A stretch of DNA of 64,000 nucleotides from the NCBI GenBank assembly GCA_035937155.1, contig DASYVJ010000057.1:1-64000 (forward strand), given 5' to 3'. A model generated the notes under the pieces. That model was given only the letters and a program-made list of their open reading frames with translations, was not told where the DNA came from and searched no databases. Of this stretch, positions 33,054 to 41,250 are shown in pieces; the first letter of the stretch is position 1; the number at the start of each line of letters is the position of its first letter. The DNA comes from Palsa-870 sp035937155 (GTDB taxonomy: Bacteria; Chloroflexota; Dormibacteria; Dormibacterales; Dormibacteraceae). Position numbers and translations under genes: made by a program.

Positions 33054-34018
33054 CCCGGGAGGTGGTTTGGGACCACGGCGTCTCGCTGCCGGGGCACCGC
33101 CTGTGGCTGGACCCTCTCGTGGTCCGGACGTTCGCGTTCATCTCGCACGCGCACACCGACCATGCCCGGCGGCACAAGGAGGCTCTGCTCACGCCGCAGA
33201 CCCTCGCCCTGATCCCGGAGTCGCGCCGGCCGCGAGGGTGGCGGATGCTCGGCTACGGCGAGCCGATGCGCCGCGGCCAGGCCACCGTCACGCTGCACCC
33301 TGCCGGGCACATGCTCGGCTCGGCGCAGCTTCACTTCGAGCATCACGGCACGTCGCTTCTCTATACGGGTGACATCAAGCTCCGGCAGACCGCCGGTGCG
33401 CCGCGCACATTCATCCCAAAGGCGGACGTGTTGATCGTCGAGTCGACTTACGGCCGCCCTCACTTCCGCTTCGGCGACCCCGACTCGACGGTGGAGGCGA
33501 TCGCCATGTGGTGCCGCCGCGCGCTGGACAGCCGGGTGACGCCGGTGCTGCTTTGTCATGCGCTCGGCAAGACCGAAGAGATGATGCTCGCGCTCGCGCC
33601 TTATGGCTTCAGCTTTGCCCTCGAGAAGCGATGCGTTCCCTGCGCGCGCGAATACGCGACGGCAGGCCGCCCCCTGCCCGAATGGGTCGAGCTCGACGGC
33701 GAGCCCGAGCCGGGCCGCGTGGTCATCGCCCCGCCGTCGGGCAAGGACGAGGTCCGCCGGTTGGGCCGGTACCGAACCGCGCTGGTCTCCGGCTGGGCCA
33801 AAGACGCCGAGTTCGCACGCATTTTCGGCGCCGATGCGACATTCGATCTGTCCGACCACTGCGACTTCGACGAACTCATGGAAGTCGTCGAGCAGTCAGG
33901 CGCCGACCAGGTCTACACGGTGCACGGCTACACGGCCGATTTCGCCCGCAGCCTGCGCAAGCGAGGCATCAGAGCCTCCGCCCTCGAGGCGACCGAGCAG
34001 CTGGCGCTGGCGCTTTAA
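33050..34018 (+). CDS. DNA-ligase-associated MBL-fold exonuclease
   Basis: 322 aa, metallo-beta-lactamase/beta-CASP-type nuclease. Motif 1 is SHAHTDH near residues 31-37, then HPAGHMLGSAQ, and a C-terminal DLSDHCDFDEL segment. The family (ligase-associated exonuclease) is defined by linkage to ATP-dependent DNA ligases, and such a ligase is encoded 0.9 kb downstream on the same strand. Expected to process DNA ends. ATGA overlap with nnrE. Confidence 0.87.
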   Translation: MTREVVWDHGVSLPGHRLWLDPLVVRTFAFISHAHTDHARRHKEALLTPQTLALIPESRRPRGWRMLGYGEPMRRGQATVTLHPAGHMLGSAQLHFEHHGTSLLYTGDIKLRQTAGAPRTFIPKADVLIVESTYGRPHFRFGDPDSTVEAIAMWCRRALDSRVTPVLLCHALGKTEEMMLALAPYGFSFALEKRCVPCAREYATAGRPLPEWVELDGEPEPGRVVIAPPSGKDEVRRLGRYRTALVSGWAKDAEFARIFGADATFDLSDHCDFDELMEVVEQSGADQVYTVHGYTADFARSLRKRGIRASALEATEQLALAL

Positions 34019-34026
34019 TAAGCCGG

Positions 34027-34317
34027 TTGAAACCGACCAGGCGGTGGCGATGGCCGGCGACCGTTGTGCTCATAAGCTTCGCCGCCCTGGTCATCGAGAC
34101 AGTCCTACACAGAAATTCGCCGAATTCTGCGACGACCACGGCGCTCAGCCTCGCGATTAAGGCGACATGCGTGTTGTGCGCCTTGTCCGGCCTGATCGGG
34201 CTCTTTCAGAGACCTAAAGCGATCGCGTTGGTTATCTGCGTGCTTGGAGTGATAGTGGGCATCCTGGTCTTCATGTTGGTCCTCTCTGCCGAGTCGCTCT
34301 CGTCGGTTTTCGTCTAA
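34027..34317 (+). CDS. Small membrane protein
   Basis: 96 aa from a TTG at 34027, eight bases after the exonuclease stop. Three hydrophobic helices: VVLISFAALVIETVL, ALSLAIKATCVLCALSGLIGLF and AIALVICVLGVIVGILVFMLVL. An N-terminal RR-WRW is positive-inside. Not recognised. The start is uncertain because a Shine-Dalgarno is weak. Confidence 0.5.
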   Translation: MKPTRRWRWPATVVLISFAALVIETVLHRNSPNSATTTALSLAIKATCVLCALSGLIGLFQRPKAIALVICVLGVIVGILVFMLVLSAESLSSVFV

Positions 34318-34330
34318 TTCGGTAGGACGC

Positions 34331-34687
34331 TCAGCGCAGGGCCCACCCGGAGCGAAGGACCGCCCGGCGTAGATCCGGATCGACCGCCGCCGCGTCGCTG
34401 AGCTTGGTCAGCAGCAGATCAACCCACGCGGTCAGGTGTACCGGCGGGACGAGCTCCAGCTGCTCGTTCTTCACTCGCGCACGGAAGCTGCGGCCCGCGA
34501 TGTCGAGCACCAGCTCGGTGATCGGGCCGCGGTTCAAGTGGCCGCGCTTCACCTTCGCCACCGGGATCCGCTCGACCAGGTAGTCGAGCAGCTCGGTGGT
34601 GTCCTCATCGCCGCTGATCGGCGCGTGACAGAAGACACAGGCGCCCTCCAGAGGCAGCACGGGGGCCGAGCAGACGGGGCAGTTCAA
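34331..34687 (-). CDS. Zinc-ribbon-tipped protein
   Basis: 118 aa. Four cysteines (NCPVC and ACVFC, residues about 2-20) form a zinc ribbon, followed by an alpha/beta region with LVERIPVAKVKRGHLNRGPITELVLDI. TTG start at 34687 overlaps the upstream stop as TTGA, so it is translationally coupled to the 70-aa Cys protein. Possible role with the divergent DNA ligase is inference from layout only. Confidence 0.7.
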   Translation of the reverse strand: MNCPVCSAPVLPLEGACVFCHAPISGDEDTTELLDYLVERIPVAKVKRGHLNRGPITELVLDIAGRSFRARVKNEQLELVPPVHLTAWVDLLLTKLSDAAAVDPDLRRAVLRSGWALR

Positions 34688-34896
34688 TCCGTGTAACGAG
34701 AGATGATCTGGTCCTCGCGCCGTTTCTCGGCCTGATACAGCGGGCAATCCTCGTAGTTGCGCACACAGATGGGTGGACTATCGCTCAACGCATACTTGCG
34801 CTTAGAGCGGCGGTCGACGTGACAGTCAAACCGATAGACGCGCAGCACAGAGCGCCGATCCTTCATGTATTCCTCGAGATAAGGGCAGCGTCGCAT
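34684..34896 (-). CDS. Small Cys-rich protein
   Basis: 70 aa with four Cys: CPYLEEYM at the N terminus, FDCHVDRRS, ICVRNYEDCPLYQ. The spacing suggests a metal or Fe-S site. Not recognised. The ATG at 34896 is divergent from the DNA ligase and shares its TACGATA -10 element. Confidence 0.75.
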   Translation of the reverse strand: MRRCPYLEEYMKDRRSVLRVYRFDCHVDRRSKRKYALSDSPPICVRNYEDCPLYQAEKRREDQIISRYTD

Positions 34897-34903
34897 CGCG
34901 ATC

Positions 34904-34910
34904 TACGATA
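34904..34910. promoter_or_regulatory. Shared divergent -10 element TACGATA
   Basis: TACGAT ends eight bases before the ligase GTG at 34918; TATCGT ends eight bases before the ATG at 34896 on the minus strand. The first 13 bp (TACGATAGGCCAC) match 7215-7227 exactly. Confidence 0.55.
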
Positions 34911-34917
34911 GGCCACC

Positions 34918-36615
34918 GTGCAGCAAGAGGGTGGTATGGATGATTTCGCGCGGGCTGCCTCGGCGGCCGGTTCTACGCCCGCCACGCTCGAGAAGACACA
35001 CATCCTCGCTGCATATCTGCGCACACTGGACGATGACGACCTGCGCCGAGCGGCCGTCTTCATGAGCGGCCGTGCCTTCAGCCCATCGAAGCGACGCACG
35101 CTGGGACTCGGCTGGTCGGCGATCAGCAAGGTGGTGTCATCGATCTCGGGCCGCAACGAGGACGAGCTCGGCAAGATTTTTCGCAAGCACTCCGACATCG
35201 GGGACTGGGCGGGCGAAGCGCTCGATGGCCGCACGCAGGCCGAGCCCATATCGCTGCAGGAAATCGAGGAGACGCTCGAATCGATGCGAACTGCGCGTGG
35301 CGCGGCCAAGGCGGCGCCGCTGGAGCGCCTGCTGCGCCGAATGCACCCTGAGGCAGCGCGCTTCTTCATCAAGATCATCGCCGGGGAGCTGCGCATAGGC
35401 CTCAGCGAAGGCCTGGTAGAAGCCGCCATCGCGGAGGCGTATGACGTGCCGATCACCCAGGTCAAACGCGTTCACCTCATCACCGGCGACATCGGAGAGA
35501 CCGCGGTGCGGTGCAAACACAAAGAGCTAGACACGACTTCGCTCACCTTGTTCCAGCCGGTTCGGTTCATGCTCGCGAGTCCCGTGGAAACCCCAGTGGA
35601 AGCGTTCACGCGCATGGGTGCGGACAGCGTGTGGACGGAGGAGAAGTACGACGGAGTCCGCTGCCAGCTGCACATGCAGGGCGGTCGGGTCGAGCTTTTC
35701 TCGCGCGACCTCAAGGAGACGACAAGTGCGTTCCCCGAGCTCGCTCAGAACGCGCCTGCGATCGGCCACGACGTGCTGTTCGACGGCGAGGTTCTCGCGC
35801 ATCGGGACGGCCATGTGCTGAGATTTTTCGAGCTGCAGAGACGGCTGGGCCGGAAGAAGGTTTCGATCGAGCTTCGCGAGGAAGTGCCGGTCGTGCTGGT
35901 CGTCTTCGACCTGCTGTGGCTCGACGGCCGTCCGGTGCTCGACGATCCTCTCGAGGCCAGGCGCAAGCTCCTCGAGGGCCTGGGTCTCAAGCACCCATTT
36001 CTGCTGGCCAGGGTCGAGGAGGCGAACGGTCCTGACCACCTGGACCGGCTCTTCGCTGAGACCCGCGAGCGCGGCCACGAGGGGCTCATGGTGAAAGATC
36101 CGCTCAGCCCGTACACGCCCGGGCGCCGAGGGCTCGCATGGCTGAAATTGAAGCGGCCACTCGCGACGCTGGACGTCGTGGTGACTGCCGTCGAATGGGG
36201 TCACGGCAAGCGCAAGGGCGTGCTGTCCGACTACACCTTCGCTGTGAAGGACACGAGCACGGGGCGGCTTGTCAACGTCGGCAAGGCTTACACGGGGTTG
36301 ACCGACGCGGAGATCGCGGCCATGACCAAGCGCTTTCTCGGCATCACGATCGAGGATCACGGCCATGTGAGGCTGGTGCGACCAGAGGTCGTGCTCGAGG
36401 TCGCCTTCGACTCGATCCAGCATTCCAGGCGCCACCTGAGTGGTTTTGCGCTTCGCTTTCCGCGCATCGTTCGCATCCGCGACGACAAGCCGGTCGAAGA
36501 GATCGACACGCTCGACCGCGTCGCCGAGCTGTACGAGCGCTATTTCGGGGAAAAATCGGAAGTTGCTCTAGCCGAGGTTGCGGAAGTCCCCTCTCCCCGC
36601 AGGGGAGAGGGCTAG
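34918..36615 (+). CDS. lig: ATP-dependent DNA ligase, archaeal type
   Basis: 565 aa with the three-domain layout of archaeal/eukaryal ligases: an N-terminal DNA-binding domain (residues about 20-200, FIKIIAGELRIGLSEGL), the adenylation domain with Lys243 in EEKYDGVRC, then FDGEVLA, GLMVKD and WLKLKR, and an OB-fold C-terminal domain. It seals nicks using ATP. GTG at 34918 is favoured by TACGAT spacing; an ATG at 34936 is alternative. The last residues, PSPRRGEG, are coded by a REP-like repeat. Confidence 0.92.
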   Translation: MQQEGGMDDFARAASAAGSTPATLEKTHILAAYLRTLDDDDLRRAAVFMSGRAFSPSKRRTLGLGWSAISKVVSSISGRNEDELGKIFRKHSDIGDWAGEALDGRTQAEPISLQEIEETLESMRTARGAAKAAPLERLLRRMHPEAARFFIKIIAGELRIGLSEGLVEAAIAEAYDVPITQVKRVHLITGDIGETAVRCKHKELDTTSLTLFQPVRFMLASPVETPVEAFTRMGADSVWTEEKYDGVRCQLHMQGGRVELFSRDLKETTSAFPELAQNAPAIGHDVLFDGEVLAHRDGHVLRFFELQRRLGRKKVSIELREEVPVVLVVFDLLWLDGRPVLDDPLEARRKLLEGLGLKHPFLLARVEEANGPDHLDRLFAETRERGHEGLMVKDPLSPYTPGRRGLAWLKLKRPLATLDVVVTAVEWGHGKRKGVLSDYTFAVKDTSTGRLVNVGKAYTGLTDAEIAAMTKRFLGITIEDHGHVRLVRPEVVLEVAFDSIQHSRRHLSGFALRFPRIVRIRDDKPVEEIDTLDRVAELYERYFGEKSEVALAEVAEVPSPRRGEG

Positions 36616-36624
36616 GGTGAGGGG
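36588..36624. repeat. REP-like repeat, copy 2, reading into the ligase stop
   Basis: CCCCTCTCCCC-gca-GGGGAGAGGG is a near-perfect hairpin followed by CTAGGGTGAGGGG, relative of 7690-7728. It provides the last eight codons and the TAG of the ligase gene. Confidence 0.7.
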
Positions 36625-36642
36625 CAAGGGGTTGTCCAACTC

Positions 36643-37380
36643 ATGAAGCTAACCTTCATGGGGACTGCCGGCGCGCGCTTCATGGTCGCCAAGCAGCTCG
36701 CCGCCTCCGGCGGCCTGTACCTCGAAGTAGGCAACACCCGCATCAGCCTCGACCCAGGTCCAGGCGCGATCGTGCAGTACGCCAAGCGCAAGGTCGACCT
36801 GACCAAGCTCGATGCGATCGTGCTCAGCCACCGTCACCTCGACCACTCAGGCGACGTGAATGTCATGGTCGAGGCGATGACCGAGGGCGGCTTCCGGCAT
36901 CGTGGCCGTTTGTTCTGCCCGTCTGACGCCCTCGATGTCGACCCCGTCGTCCTGAACTACCTGCGGCGCTTCCCGGAGGAGGTCGTCCGGCTCGAGCCCG
37001 AGAAGACGTACTCGGTGAAGGACATCACCTTCACGACGAGCCCCCTCCACGTGCACCAGGTCGAGACATTTGGCTTCAGATTCGGTGACCGTCTCGGCTG
37101 GGTCACCGACTCGGGCTACTACGACGGCATCGCCGAGCAGCACAAGGCCGACGTGATGGTGATCCACGTGGTGCTCATGCAGTGTCGCGCCGAGCTGCCG
37201 CACCTCTGCCTCGACGACGCGGAGCGAATCATCCGCGAGGCCAAGCCGCGCCTGGCAATCCTCACCCACTACGGCATGACCGTGTGGCGCGCGCATCCCT
37301 GGGAGCTCGCGGCCGACCTGACCCAGCGCATTGGCACCGAGGTAAAGGCCGCGCGCGACGGCATGACCCTCGAACTTTGA
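36643..37380 (+). CDS. MBL-fold metal-dependent hydrolase
   Basis: 245 aa. HRHLDHSGD is metal motif 1 near residues 62-70, HVHQVETFGFRFG and DSGYYD supply further ligands, and LTHYGM closes the site. The HxHxDH is intact here, unlike the 72-659 product. Substrate unknown; tRNase Z-like or phosphodiesterase. Immediately follows the ligase and the repeat. Confidence 0.85.
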   Translation: MKLTFMGTAGARFMVAKQLAASGGLYLEVGNTRISLDPGPGAIVQYAKRKVDLTKLDAIVLSHRHLDHSGDVNVMVEAMTEGGFRHRGRLFCPSDALDVDPVVLNYLRRFPEEVVRLEPEKTYSVKDITFTTSPLHVHQVETFGFRFGDRLGWVTDSGYYDGIAEQHKADVMVIHVVLMQCRAELPHLCLDDAERIIREAKPRLAILTHYGMTVWRAHPWELAADLTQRIGTEVKAARDGMTLEL

Positions 37381-37381
37381 G

Positions 37382-38500
37382 ATGACGCGCTGGCGCTGGC
37401 GCGGGTCGGTCGCGCTGCTTGCGGTCGCGGTCGCTTTCGTCATCTACCCGCTGGTAGAAGGGGAAAACGACGTGATCAACTCCGACTGGCCGGCCTTCGC
37501 CACCGGGGCGCGAATCCTCGTCAGCGACCCGGGCCACCTCTACGACTTCGACGTGCAGCGCCGCGTCGAGCTGGACGTCACCGGCGGGCGGACGCTGATC
37601 ACGCTGGGCATCAACGGGATCCTGCCATTCGTCGCACCCGCATACGTCGCATTTTTCCCGGTCCCGTTCGAGCTGCTCGGAACGAACCTTGGCGGCCGTC
37701 TGTGGATCCTGTTCGGGCTCGCCTGCCTGGCGCTCGGCCTGTACCTGGCAGTGCGGCCAAGCGCGCCATCGGCCTTCTTGCCCGCCTTCGCCTCTGTTCC
37801 GACCGCCCTGCTGCTGCTCAACGCCCAGCTCGACGGTTTCGTGGTGCTGGGTGTCGGAGCCGCCATCTCGCTCTGGTCTCGACCGTACCTAGCGGGCTTG
37901 AGCCTCGGCCTGACCCTGCTCAAACCACAGCTCGTGCTGCCCCTCGGCGCTGCGCTGCTTGCGACCAGGCGGTGGCGCGTCCTCGGCGGCTGGGCCACTG
38001 CCGGCCTTGCCCTTTCGGGGGCGGCCGCTTTGCTCAACCCGAGGTGGCCTCTCCAGTGGCTGCCGGCGCTCAATGGTCCAGTGCGCCCTGGCAGCCGTGA
38101 GGTCGATCTAGCTCACTTCGGCACGGCGTTCCCGCCCGCCTTCCAGGGCTATGCGGTGGCCATCCTGTCGCTGCTGGCGCTCGTCGCCGTCCTGGCGTTG
38201 GCCAGGCGGGTGGGGACAGGATTCCGGCCGGCCGCGGCCGTCCTGGTCGCCGGCGGGGTCTTGGTGGCCCCGCACGCGCTGCCGACAGACCTTGTCCTGG
38301 TCGCCGCCGCGCTCGCCATCTGGGGCGAGGCCCAGTGGTACGACTGGGTGCTGGTCTCGATCGGCGCCGCAATCGCGGCTCTCGCTCCCGTGCCGATTCC
38401 CGCGGTGGCCGGCGTGATCACGACCGGCTGGGTATGCCTTCGCGCAGGCGGAGTTATACCTGGGCTGCGGCGGCTACCTGCACCGCAGTCGACTGGATGA
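37382..38500 (+). CDS. GT87-like (DUF2029) polytopic membrane protein
   Basis: 372 aa, about nine helices. Its signature is NSDWPAFATGARILVSDPGHLYDFDVQ, equivalent to the loop in the 28915 and 30039 products. Starts one base after the MBL stop. Its last 47 bases overlap the 3-prime end of clpP on the other strand, so the two genes converge. Confidence 0.75.
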   Translation: MTRWRWRGSVALLAVAVAFVIYPLVEGENDVINSDWPAFATGARILVSDPGHLYDFDVQRRVELDVTGGRTLITLGINGILPFVAPAYVAFFPVPFELLGTNLGGRLWILFGLACLALGLYLAVRPSAPSAFLPAFASVPTALLLLNAQLDGFVVLGVGAAISLWSRPYLAGLSLGLTLLKPQLVLPLGAALLATRRWRVLGGWATAGLALSGAAALLNPRWPLQWLPALNGPVRPGSREVDLAHFGTAFPPAFQGYAVAILSLLALVAVLALARRVGTGFRPAAAVLVAGGVLVAPHALPTDLVLVAAALAIWGEAQWYDWVLVSIGAAIAALAPVPIPAVAGVITTGWVCLRAGGVIPGLRRLPAPQSTG

Positions 38501-39077
38501 TCCCGTCGATCAGCCCGTAGTCGACAGCTTCTTGCGGTGTCAGGAAGAAGTCCCTGTCCGTGTCGCGCTCGACGCGCTCGAGCGGCTGGCCGGTGTGCTT
38601 GGCGATCAACTCATTCAGCACGCCCCTGATGCGGATGATCTCTCGGGCGTGAATGTCGAGGTCGCTCGCCTGGCCCTGCAGGCCACGACCGCCTATGAGC
38701 GGCTGGTGCATGTGAATGTTCGAGCTGGGAAGCGAGAATCGCCGTCCCTTGGCCCCTGCCATCAAGACTACGGTGCCAAAGCTCGCGGCCCGGCCTATGC
38801 AGACCGTTGAGATCGGCGGCTGGACGTACTGCATGGTGTCGTAGATCGCGAAGCCCGAGCTGACCGAACCACCCGGAGAGTTGATGTAGATCTGGATCTC
38901 CTTGGTCGGGTCGTCGGCGGCCAGGTACATGAGCTGCGCCACGACGAGGTTGGCCACGATGTCGTCGATGGGCCGGCCGATCAGGATGATGCGGTCCTTC
39001 AGCAGGCGCGAGTAGATGTCGAAGGTGCGCTCGCGATTGCCGCCCTCGTTCTCCGTGACCATCGGTACGTAACCCAC
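38454..39077 (-). CDS. clpP: ATP-dependent Clp protease proteolytic subunit
   Basis: 207 aa. Catalytic Ser in CIGRAASFGTVVL, His in HMHQPLIGG and the downstream ERDTDRDFF give the Ser-His-Asp triad; MVTENEGGNRERTFDIYSRLL is the N-terminal region of mature ClpP. The GTG at 39077 has TACATT (39091-39086) eight bases upstream and reads VGYVPMV, matching the usual VPMV start; the ATG at 39062 would cut it. Forms a tetradecamer with ClpX/ClpC. No propeptide is seen. Confidence 0.93.
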   Translation of the reverse strand: MGYVPMVTENEGGNRERTFDIYSRLLKDRIILIGRPIDDIVANLVVAQLMYLAADDPTKEIQIYINSPGGSVSSGFAIYDTMQYVQPPISTVCIGRAASFGTVVLMAGAKGRRFSLPSSNIHMHQPLIGGRGLQGQASDLDIHAREIIRIRGVLNELIAKHTGQPLERVERDTDRDFFLTPQEAVDYGLIDGIIQSTAVQVAAAAQV

Positions 39078-39085
39078 TTCAAGCC

Positions 39086-39091
39086 AATGTA
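39086..39091 (-). promoter_or_regulatory. -10 element TACATT for clpP
   Basis: TACATT ends eight bases before the GTG at 39077 on the minus strand, predicting a leaderless or two-base-leader transcript and favouring the GTG. Confidence 0.5.
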
Positions 39092-39110
39092 GCAGGCCAT
39101 AATCCGGGAG

Positions 39111-39551
39111 TTGGCAAGCGGAACGGTGCTGGCGCCCGCGGACTTCTTCAGCGGTCTGCGCAAGGGGGTGAAGGCGAGGCTGCCCGCACCCCTTCGGATG
39201 TTCACCAGCGCCCGCCGCGGCCGCCTGGTGAAGCTGCACTACAGCCGCCCTGACTTTCACTACGAAGCGTGGCACCATACCGGGGACGGCCGGCTCGAGA
39301 TCGGGCTGCACTTCGAAGGATCAGGTGCCGAAAACCAGGCGGCATTCGACTTCTTTCGCGCCCAGATGATCGGGATCAAGGCAGACCTGCCCCATGCAGA
39401 GCTCGAGCCGTGGGACCGGGGCTGGTCGCGGCTTTATGAAACGCTGCCTGCCGCCCAGCTAGACGATGGCGTCCTCGACGCCGCCGTTCAGCGCATGTCC
39501 GATTACATCGTGACGCTGCAGCCGCTGCTGGAGGCTTTGTTGAAGGATTGA
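39111..39551 (+). CDS. Conserved hypothetical protein
   Basis: 146 aa from a TTG at 39111. Contains HYSRPDFHYEAWHHTGDGRLEIGLHFEG and FFRAQMIGIKADLPHAELEPWDRGW. No domain recognised. A GGAGTTG precedes the start, and the following O-methyltransferase gene begins 28 bp after its stop. Confidence 0.65.
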   Translation: MASGTVLAPADFFSGLRKGVKARLPAPLRMFTSARRGRLVKLHYSRPDFHYEAWHHTGDGRLEIGLHFEGSGAENQAAFDFFRAQMIGIKADLPHAELEPWDRGWSRLYETLPAAQLDDGVLDAAVQRMSDYIVTLQPLLEALLKD

Positions 39552-39579
39552 GACAGAATGGATCAGGAGGAGTGAGGCG

Positions 39580-40221
39580 ATGAGAACAGTTGAGGTCACC
39601 GACGAGGTCCAGGCTTACATGGACGGTCTCTTGCCGCCGCGCGACCCCGTGCTCGCGCGAATGGAAGAGGAGGCGGATCGCGAGAGCATCCCAATCGTCG
39701 AGGCACACGAAGGAGAGTTGCTGTACCTGCTGGTGAAGATCGCCGGCGCCAAGCGCGTCCTGGAGCTGGGGGCCGCGATCGGCTACAGCGGCATCTGGCT
39801 GCTGCGCGGCACGGACGGCGGCTCGCTGACGACGTTTGAGGTAGACCACAAGCGCGCCGAGCGGGCGCGCGCCAACTTCACCGACGCGGGCCTGGCGAAG
39901 CAGGCAGTGGTGCTGGAGGAGGACGCTGTTGGCGGTGTCCAGAAGCTGCAGTCCCGATTCGACGCGTGCTTCATCGACCTGTTGAACTCTTTTCCGTCTG
40001 AGGACGTGACCCGCCGCGTGGCGGAGCTTTGCTTCGAGCGGCTGGACCCAGGAGGGCTGCTGATGGCCGACAACGCGCTGCGCCAGGGCGAGGTGATCAG
40101 GCCGAAGAACCAGCAGACGCGAAACGTCGCTTTTTACAACGAATGGGTGGCCAAGCACCCGCGACTGGAAAGCGTGGTGATCCCGATTCGGGACGGACTT
40201 TCGGTGGCTCGGCGCGACTGA
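39580..40221 (+). CDS. O-methyltransferase family protein
   Basis: 213 aa, catechol/caffeoyl-CoA-type SAM methyltransferase. Motif I is VLELGAAIGYSGIWLL near residues 55-70, followed by TFEVDHKRAERARANF, a metal-site Asp in CFIDLLN and GLLMADNALRQG. Divalent metal dependent family; substrate unknown. AGGAGG sits nine bases before the ATG. Confidence 0.87.
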   Translation: MRTVEVTDEVQAYMDGLLPPRDPVLARMEEEADRESIPIVEAHEGELLYLLVKIAGAKRVLELGAAIGYSGIWLLRGTDGGSLTTFEVDHKRAERARANFTDAGLAKQAVVLEEDAVGGVQKLQSRFDACFIDLLNSFPSEDVTRRVAELCFERLDPGGLLMADNALRQGEVIRPKNQQTRNVAFYNEWVAKHPRLESVVIPIRDGLSVARRD

Positions 40222-40235
40222 GAGCCACCACACGT

Positions 40236-40439
40236 ATGTGGATGCGCCGAGGCGGCTACGCGCTGTTTGCGCTGGCCGGCTTGAGCGTCGTCATCGCCGT
40301 GATTTCGTTGGGGTTCGCGATCAATGGACCGACCGACCTCCGCTCTCGCGCTTTCGCCTACGGGATCGTCAACGTCGGTTTTGCGGTCGTCAACACGATG
40401 CTCGGCTTCGCGTTGCTCGCGGGCAGCCGCCCGGCCTGA
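40236..40439 (+). CDS. Small membrane protein
   Basis: 67 aa, two transmembrane helices (ALFALAGLSVVIAVISLGFAI and AYGIVNVGFAVVNTMLGFALLAG) after an N-terminal RRGG. Not recognised. Lies 14 bp after the O-methyltransferase. Confidence 0.55.
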   Translation: MWMRRGGYALFALAGLSVVIAVISLGFAINGPTDLRSRAFAYGIVNVGFAVVNTMLGFALLAGSRPA

Positions 40440-40460
40440 TGGTTCCCCTCCCCCGCCAGG

Positions 40461-40507
40461 GGGCAATCAGTAAGTCCCATCCTTATCGCCGCTTTGCGCG
40501 CAGGGCC
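40461..40507. repeat. Dispersed 47-bp repeat, copy 1
   Basis: Starts GGGCAATCAGTAAGTCCC and continues CATCCTTATCGCCGCTTTGCGCGC. It matches 60651-60697 apart from a 1-base indel (TTT/TT) and a substitution. Both copies lie just past the 3-prime end of a minus-strand gene. Confidence 0.75.
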
Positions 40508-40523
40508 AGGGTTGGGGAGCGGT

Positions 40524-41237
40524 TCAACCAGTTTCAGGCGCGGGGCTCGGTTTCGCCTCGTCGCCTTCGATCCAGTACGTGCCGTCCGCGGCGTGCTCCT
40601 TCTTCCAGATCGGCACCGACTCTTTGAGGCGATCGATGCCCCACCTGCACGCCGCGATCGCTTCCGCGCGGTGCGGGCACGAGACGCACACGACGACGGA
40701 CGCCTCTCCGATTTCGAGCCTGCCCGTGCGGTGCGCCATCGCGACCCTCGCCTCAGGCCACTGTTCGGCGATCTCGTCGGCGATCCTGCGCATCTGCGCA
40801 GTTGCCATCTCCGCATAGGCTTCATAGTCGAGGTGGGTGACGGAGCGTCCGCGCGAGCTGTCGCGCACCACCCCGGTAAAGGTGCAGATCGCTCCCGCCG
40901 CCTTGTGCGACACCGCGGCCTCGAGGCGCCGCGCATCGAGTGGATTGGCGGTCAGCTCGAACAAGACGCCGGCGCCGTGGGCTCCGCCGCTCACCGGCGG
41001 GATGAAGGCCACCTCGTCGCCTTCGCTGACCTTCGCGCTCCAGTCCTTGAATTCCTGGTTGAGCGCGGCGCGCACCGCCTTGCGGTCTGACTCGAGTGCC
41101 GGGTGCCTACTCCGCAGGGCCTCATACACGTCGGCAACAGTCGAGCCGTCCGGAACCTCGATGACGTCGGTTTCGCTGGCGGCCTGCTCGCGCAGCCTCG
41201 CAAAAAGGCGCACTCGCACCGCTATCGCTACTGGCAC
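40524..41237 (-). CDS. moaX: MoaD-MoaE fusion, molybdopterin synthase
   Basis: 237 aa from the GTG at 41237. Residues 1-85 are MoaD (ubiquitin-like) ending FIPPVSGG, which normally must be a free C-terminal Gly-Gly for thiocarboxylation. It runs straight into MoaE, with the catalytic Lys region KEHAADGTYWI. MoaX fusions in mycobacteria are cut after this Gly-Gly; the same is likely here. GTG supported by TAAGAT (41250-41245). Converts cPMP to molybdopterin. Confidence 0.9.
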   Translation of the reverse strand: MPVAIAVRVRLFARLREQAASETDVIEVPDGSTVADVYEALRSRHPALESDRKAVRAALNQEFKDWSAKVSEGDEVAFIPPVSGGAHGAGVLFELTANPLDARRLEAAVSHKAAGAICTFTGVVRDSSRGRSVTHLDYEAYAEMATAQMRRIADEIAEQWPEARVAMAHRTGRLEIGEASVVVCVSCPHRAEAIAACRWGIDRLKESVPIWKKEHAADGTYWIEGDEAKPSPAPETG

Positions 41238-41244
41238 GTACCCA

Positions 41245-41250
41245 ATCTTA
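41245..41250 (-). promoter_or_regulatory. -10 element TAAGAT for the MoaD-MoaE gene
   Basis: TAAGAT ends seven bases before the GTG at 41237 on the minus strand. The frame extends upstream without a start supported by any signal. Confidence 0.5.
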
